From Bolinopsis microptera (Eukaryota; Ctenophora; Tentaculata; Lobata; Bolinopsidae): 60,000 nt of DNA. The notes under the pieces are model-generated. The model made no database searches and was not told the origin of the DNA. It saw only the letters and a list, made by a program, of their open reading frames with translations. Both the position numbers and the translations under genes were made by a program. The DNA lies in NCBI RefSeq assembly GCF_026151205.1, contig NC_087074.1, positions 14,037,167 to 14,097,166 of the forward strand, in the 5' to 3' direction. Below are positions 58,582 to 60,000 of the stretch, piece by piece. How positions within the stretch are numbered: the first letter of the stretch is position 1; every line of letters begins with the position of its first letter.

Positions 58582-60000
58582 TCAAATCATATAGTTATAA
58601 GCGATCCCTCGGAGGGTCTTATCAGCGTCGGTGCTGGAGTAAGCAGATACCAGGGTCACAATCCTAGCATTGCGAGAAGTCTGCTTAGCTGAGACAGGCT
58701 TCTGGTCTCCCCGTGCTATGTGAATCAATGTATTGTCCGTAAGGGCTTGTTGGCGATGTAGCGCCTTCAGGAGTACCCAAATAGTGGGATGCTTACAGCT
58801 GAGTAGGGAGTTGAAGGCGTGATGGAAGGCCTCGAGAGCGTTGGTGGTTCGAGTCGTCCCCGTGAAGTGACGCCCGATGACGTTCCACATGGCAAGAGGG
58901 AAGATAGGTGCAGTCCGCCGTCGGCTGCGCCCCACAGTTACACCAATCCAAGTAGGCTCGAAGTAGCCGAGGAGTGGAAGCTCGTCATCTTCAAAAGTGT
59001 CGGCCAGGACTTCAAAGGCATCGATAACGTCCGTAAGAGGAAGAAAGGCAAGCGCAGCTAGTTTCTTCACTCGGAGCTTGAAGTCTGGATCATTCTGATA
59101 CTTCGTCATCAACCCCAACTCCTTAACATGATAGTCGAGCCGCTGGCAAAGGTGAAAGAAACACCCTTCAACTTCAACACTAGGGAACACATCTACCAGT
59201 GCCAAGTAAGCTCCCTGCTCGAAGTCTACCAAGAAATGAGAGAACTGTAACGTAGATACAGGCTCCAACCAGGCTTTGAGCTGGGTGAAAAGACGTGTAT
59301 ACGTTTCCTTGCGTTTATTCGGCAACAGTGCATAAACACATGGAACAGTATACCCGTTTTTCATCGCATGGATTGTATAGATCTGGTACCACAAAGCAGG
59401 AGCTACTTTGAAAGTCCCATCTCCAGCAAATCGCATGGATTCCCGTAGCAAAGCAAGATTAGAATCAGTAGTAAACATTACAATTCTATCATCCCCAGGA
59501 CCAGAGTCAAAAATCTTAAATGGTTGGTACAGAAATTCCGGGATGCATAGGTCAGTGAGTGTCCTATCATTCGCAGTTGCTAGGTCAGGGTGAGATTGAA
59601 GGGTAGACGCTTTCCGCTTGCGCTGTACAGTTCGCTTCAAGGAACCAGGTTGAGGAAGGGAAAGGTTCACGTCCGGTGTGGCGCCGATCAAGGAGTCGGT
59701 AGTGATGAGGTTTGGGGTAGCGGTAGGTTCCGTGGTAGCCCGTTCCTTCACATCCTGGCAGATCACTCTCGCTTTAATCTTTGAGTTGTCAGGAGGGTGG
59801 GTGTGATCGCGGGCCCATTCCAAGGTAGAGGTAGGAGAGGTGCCAGTGGTAGAAGCCGTCGAGCTGCAGGATATCCCCAAATCGCGGTAGTGCTTGCTGT
59901 TCATCTCACATCTCCAGGTTATAGCGCCGCTCGACTTCTCCTTGTGGTAGTTGTAGAGGTAGCCGCCGTGGGATAACTTAGGCTTCGAACGTTCAGATTT
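58582..60000 (-). CDS. FLYWCH / MULE-type transposase-like protein (5' end outside window)
   Basis: The reverse-strand frame is open from the window edge at 60000 to the TAA at 58582, at least 472 codons. The N-terminal part resembles a FLYWCH zinc finger: KPKLSHGGYLYNY, ITWRC and HTHPP. The usual second cysteine after WRC is not apparent. The central part is a MULE-type transposase core: FAGDGTFKVAP (first Asp), FLVDFEQGAYLAL (second Asp), GCFFHLCQ and TTNALEAFHHAF (Glu). MULE transposases cut and insert Mutator-family DNA; FLYWCH-MULE pairs also occur as host genes. The ORF has no stop or frameshift. No terminal inverted repeat is visible downstream, so transposon and domesticated gene cannot be separated here. 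Confidence 0.8.
   Translation of the reverse strand, partial: KSERSKPKLSHGGYLYNYHKEKSSGAITWRCEMNSKHYRDLGISCSSTASTTGTSPTSTLEWARDHTHPPDNSKIKARVICQDVKERATTEPTATPNLITTDSLIGATPDVNLSLPQPGSLKRTVQRKRKASTLQSHPDLATANDRTLTDLCIPEFLYQPFKIFDSGPGDDRIVMFTTDSNLALLRESMRFAGDGTFKVAPALWYQIYTIHAMKNGYTVPCVYALLPNKRKETYTRLFTQLKAWLEPVSTLQFSHFLVDFEQGAYLALVDVFPSVEVEGCFFHLCQRLDYHVKELGLMTKYQNDPDFKLRVKKLAALAFLPLTDVIDAFEVLADTFEDDELPLLGYFEPTWIGVTVGRSRRRTAPIFPLAMWNVIGRHFTGTTRTTNALEAFHHAFNSLLSCKHPTIWVLLKALHRQQALTDNTLIHIARGDQKPVSAKQTSRNARIVTLVSAYSSTDADKTLRGIAYNYMI

Overview
This is animal nuclear DNA: intron-rich genes, AT-rich non-coding sequence, many transposon families, and orthologues of two sperm/cilium proteins (SPEF2 and ZSWIM2). 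Nothing seen is prokaryotic. The species cannot be fixed from the sequence. Short introns between SPEF2 exons, plus RTE, hAT, MULE and foldback transposons, suggest a marine invertebrate, possibly an early-branching animal (inference, low confidence).

Most of the window (2-46,237) is one plus-strand gene, SPEF2. I could follow it through 38 exons in one unbroken reading frame of 1,826 codons plus stop; only the first few residues lie outside. Two of its introns hold other genes. The intron at 2,984-6,341 holds a ZSWIM2-like RING/ZZ/SWIM protein. The 29.8-kb intron at 6,487-36,306 holds two full-length copies and one fragment of an intronless SVOP/SLC22-like MFS transporter, embedded in a segmental duplication (about 10.18-20.4 kb and 29.24-36.0 kb) loaded with transposons. 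These include a 3.26-kb palindromic foldback element with its empty site visible in the other copy, a transposon-like block whose interior is inverted between copies, a composite hAT element with an 8-bp target duplication, an RTE-type LINE with one frameshift, a LINE ORF1 remnant, a mariner-like MITE and several satellites.

Tail-to-tail with SPEF2 lies a minus-strand gene (46,809-52,435) that appears to encode a jacalin-like lectin domain fused to an ABC half-transporter. Its last coding exon is split by a 2,063-bp palindromic element (47,288-49,350) with a TCA target duplication, between the ABC signature and Walker B. Removing the element and one TCA restores a 901-residue frame exactly, so this copy is broken by a recent insertion.

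From 55.86 to 58.14 kb there is a rearranged partial duplicate of the 3' end of SPEF2: one block inverted, one direct, with a MITE at the junction, followed by a 15-bp minisatellite. The window ends in a minus-strand FLYWCH/MULE transposase gene (58,582 to beyond 60,000).

The best candidates for something undescribed are (i) the lectin-ABC fusion, (ii) the foldback elements with tandem-repeat arms and 3-bp target duplications, and (iii) the Russian-doll arrangement of sperm genes inside SPEF2.
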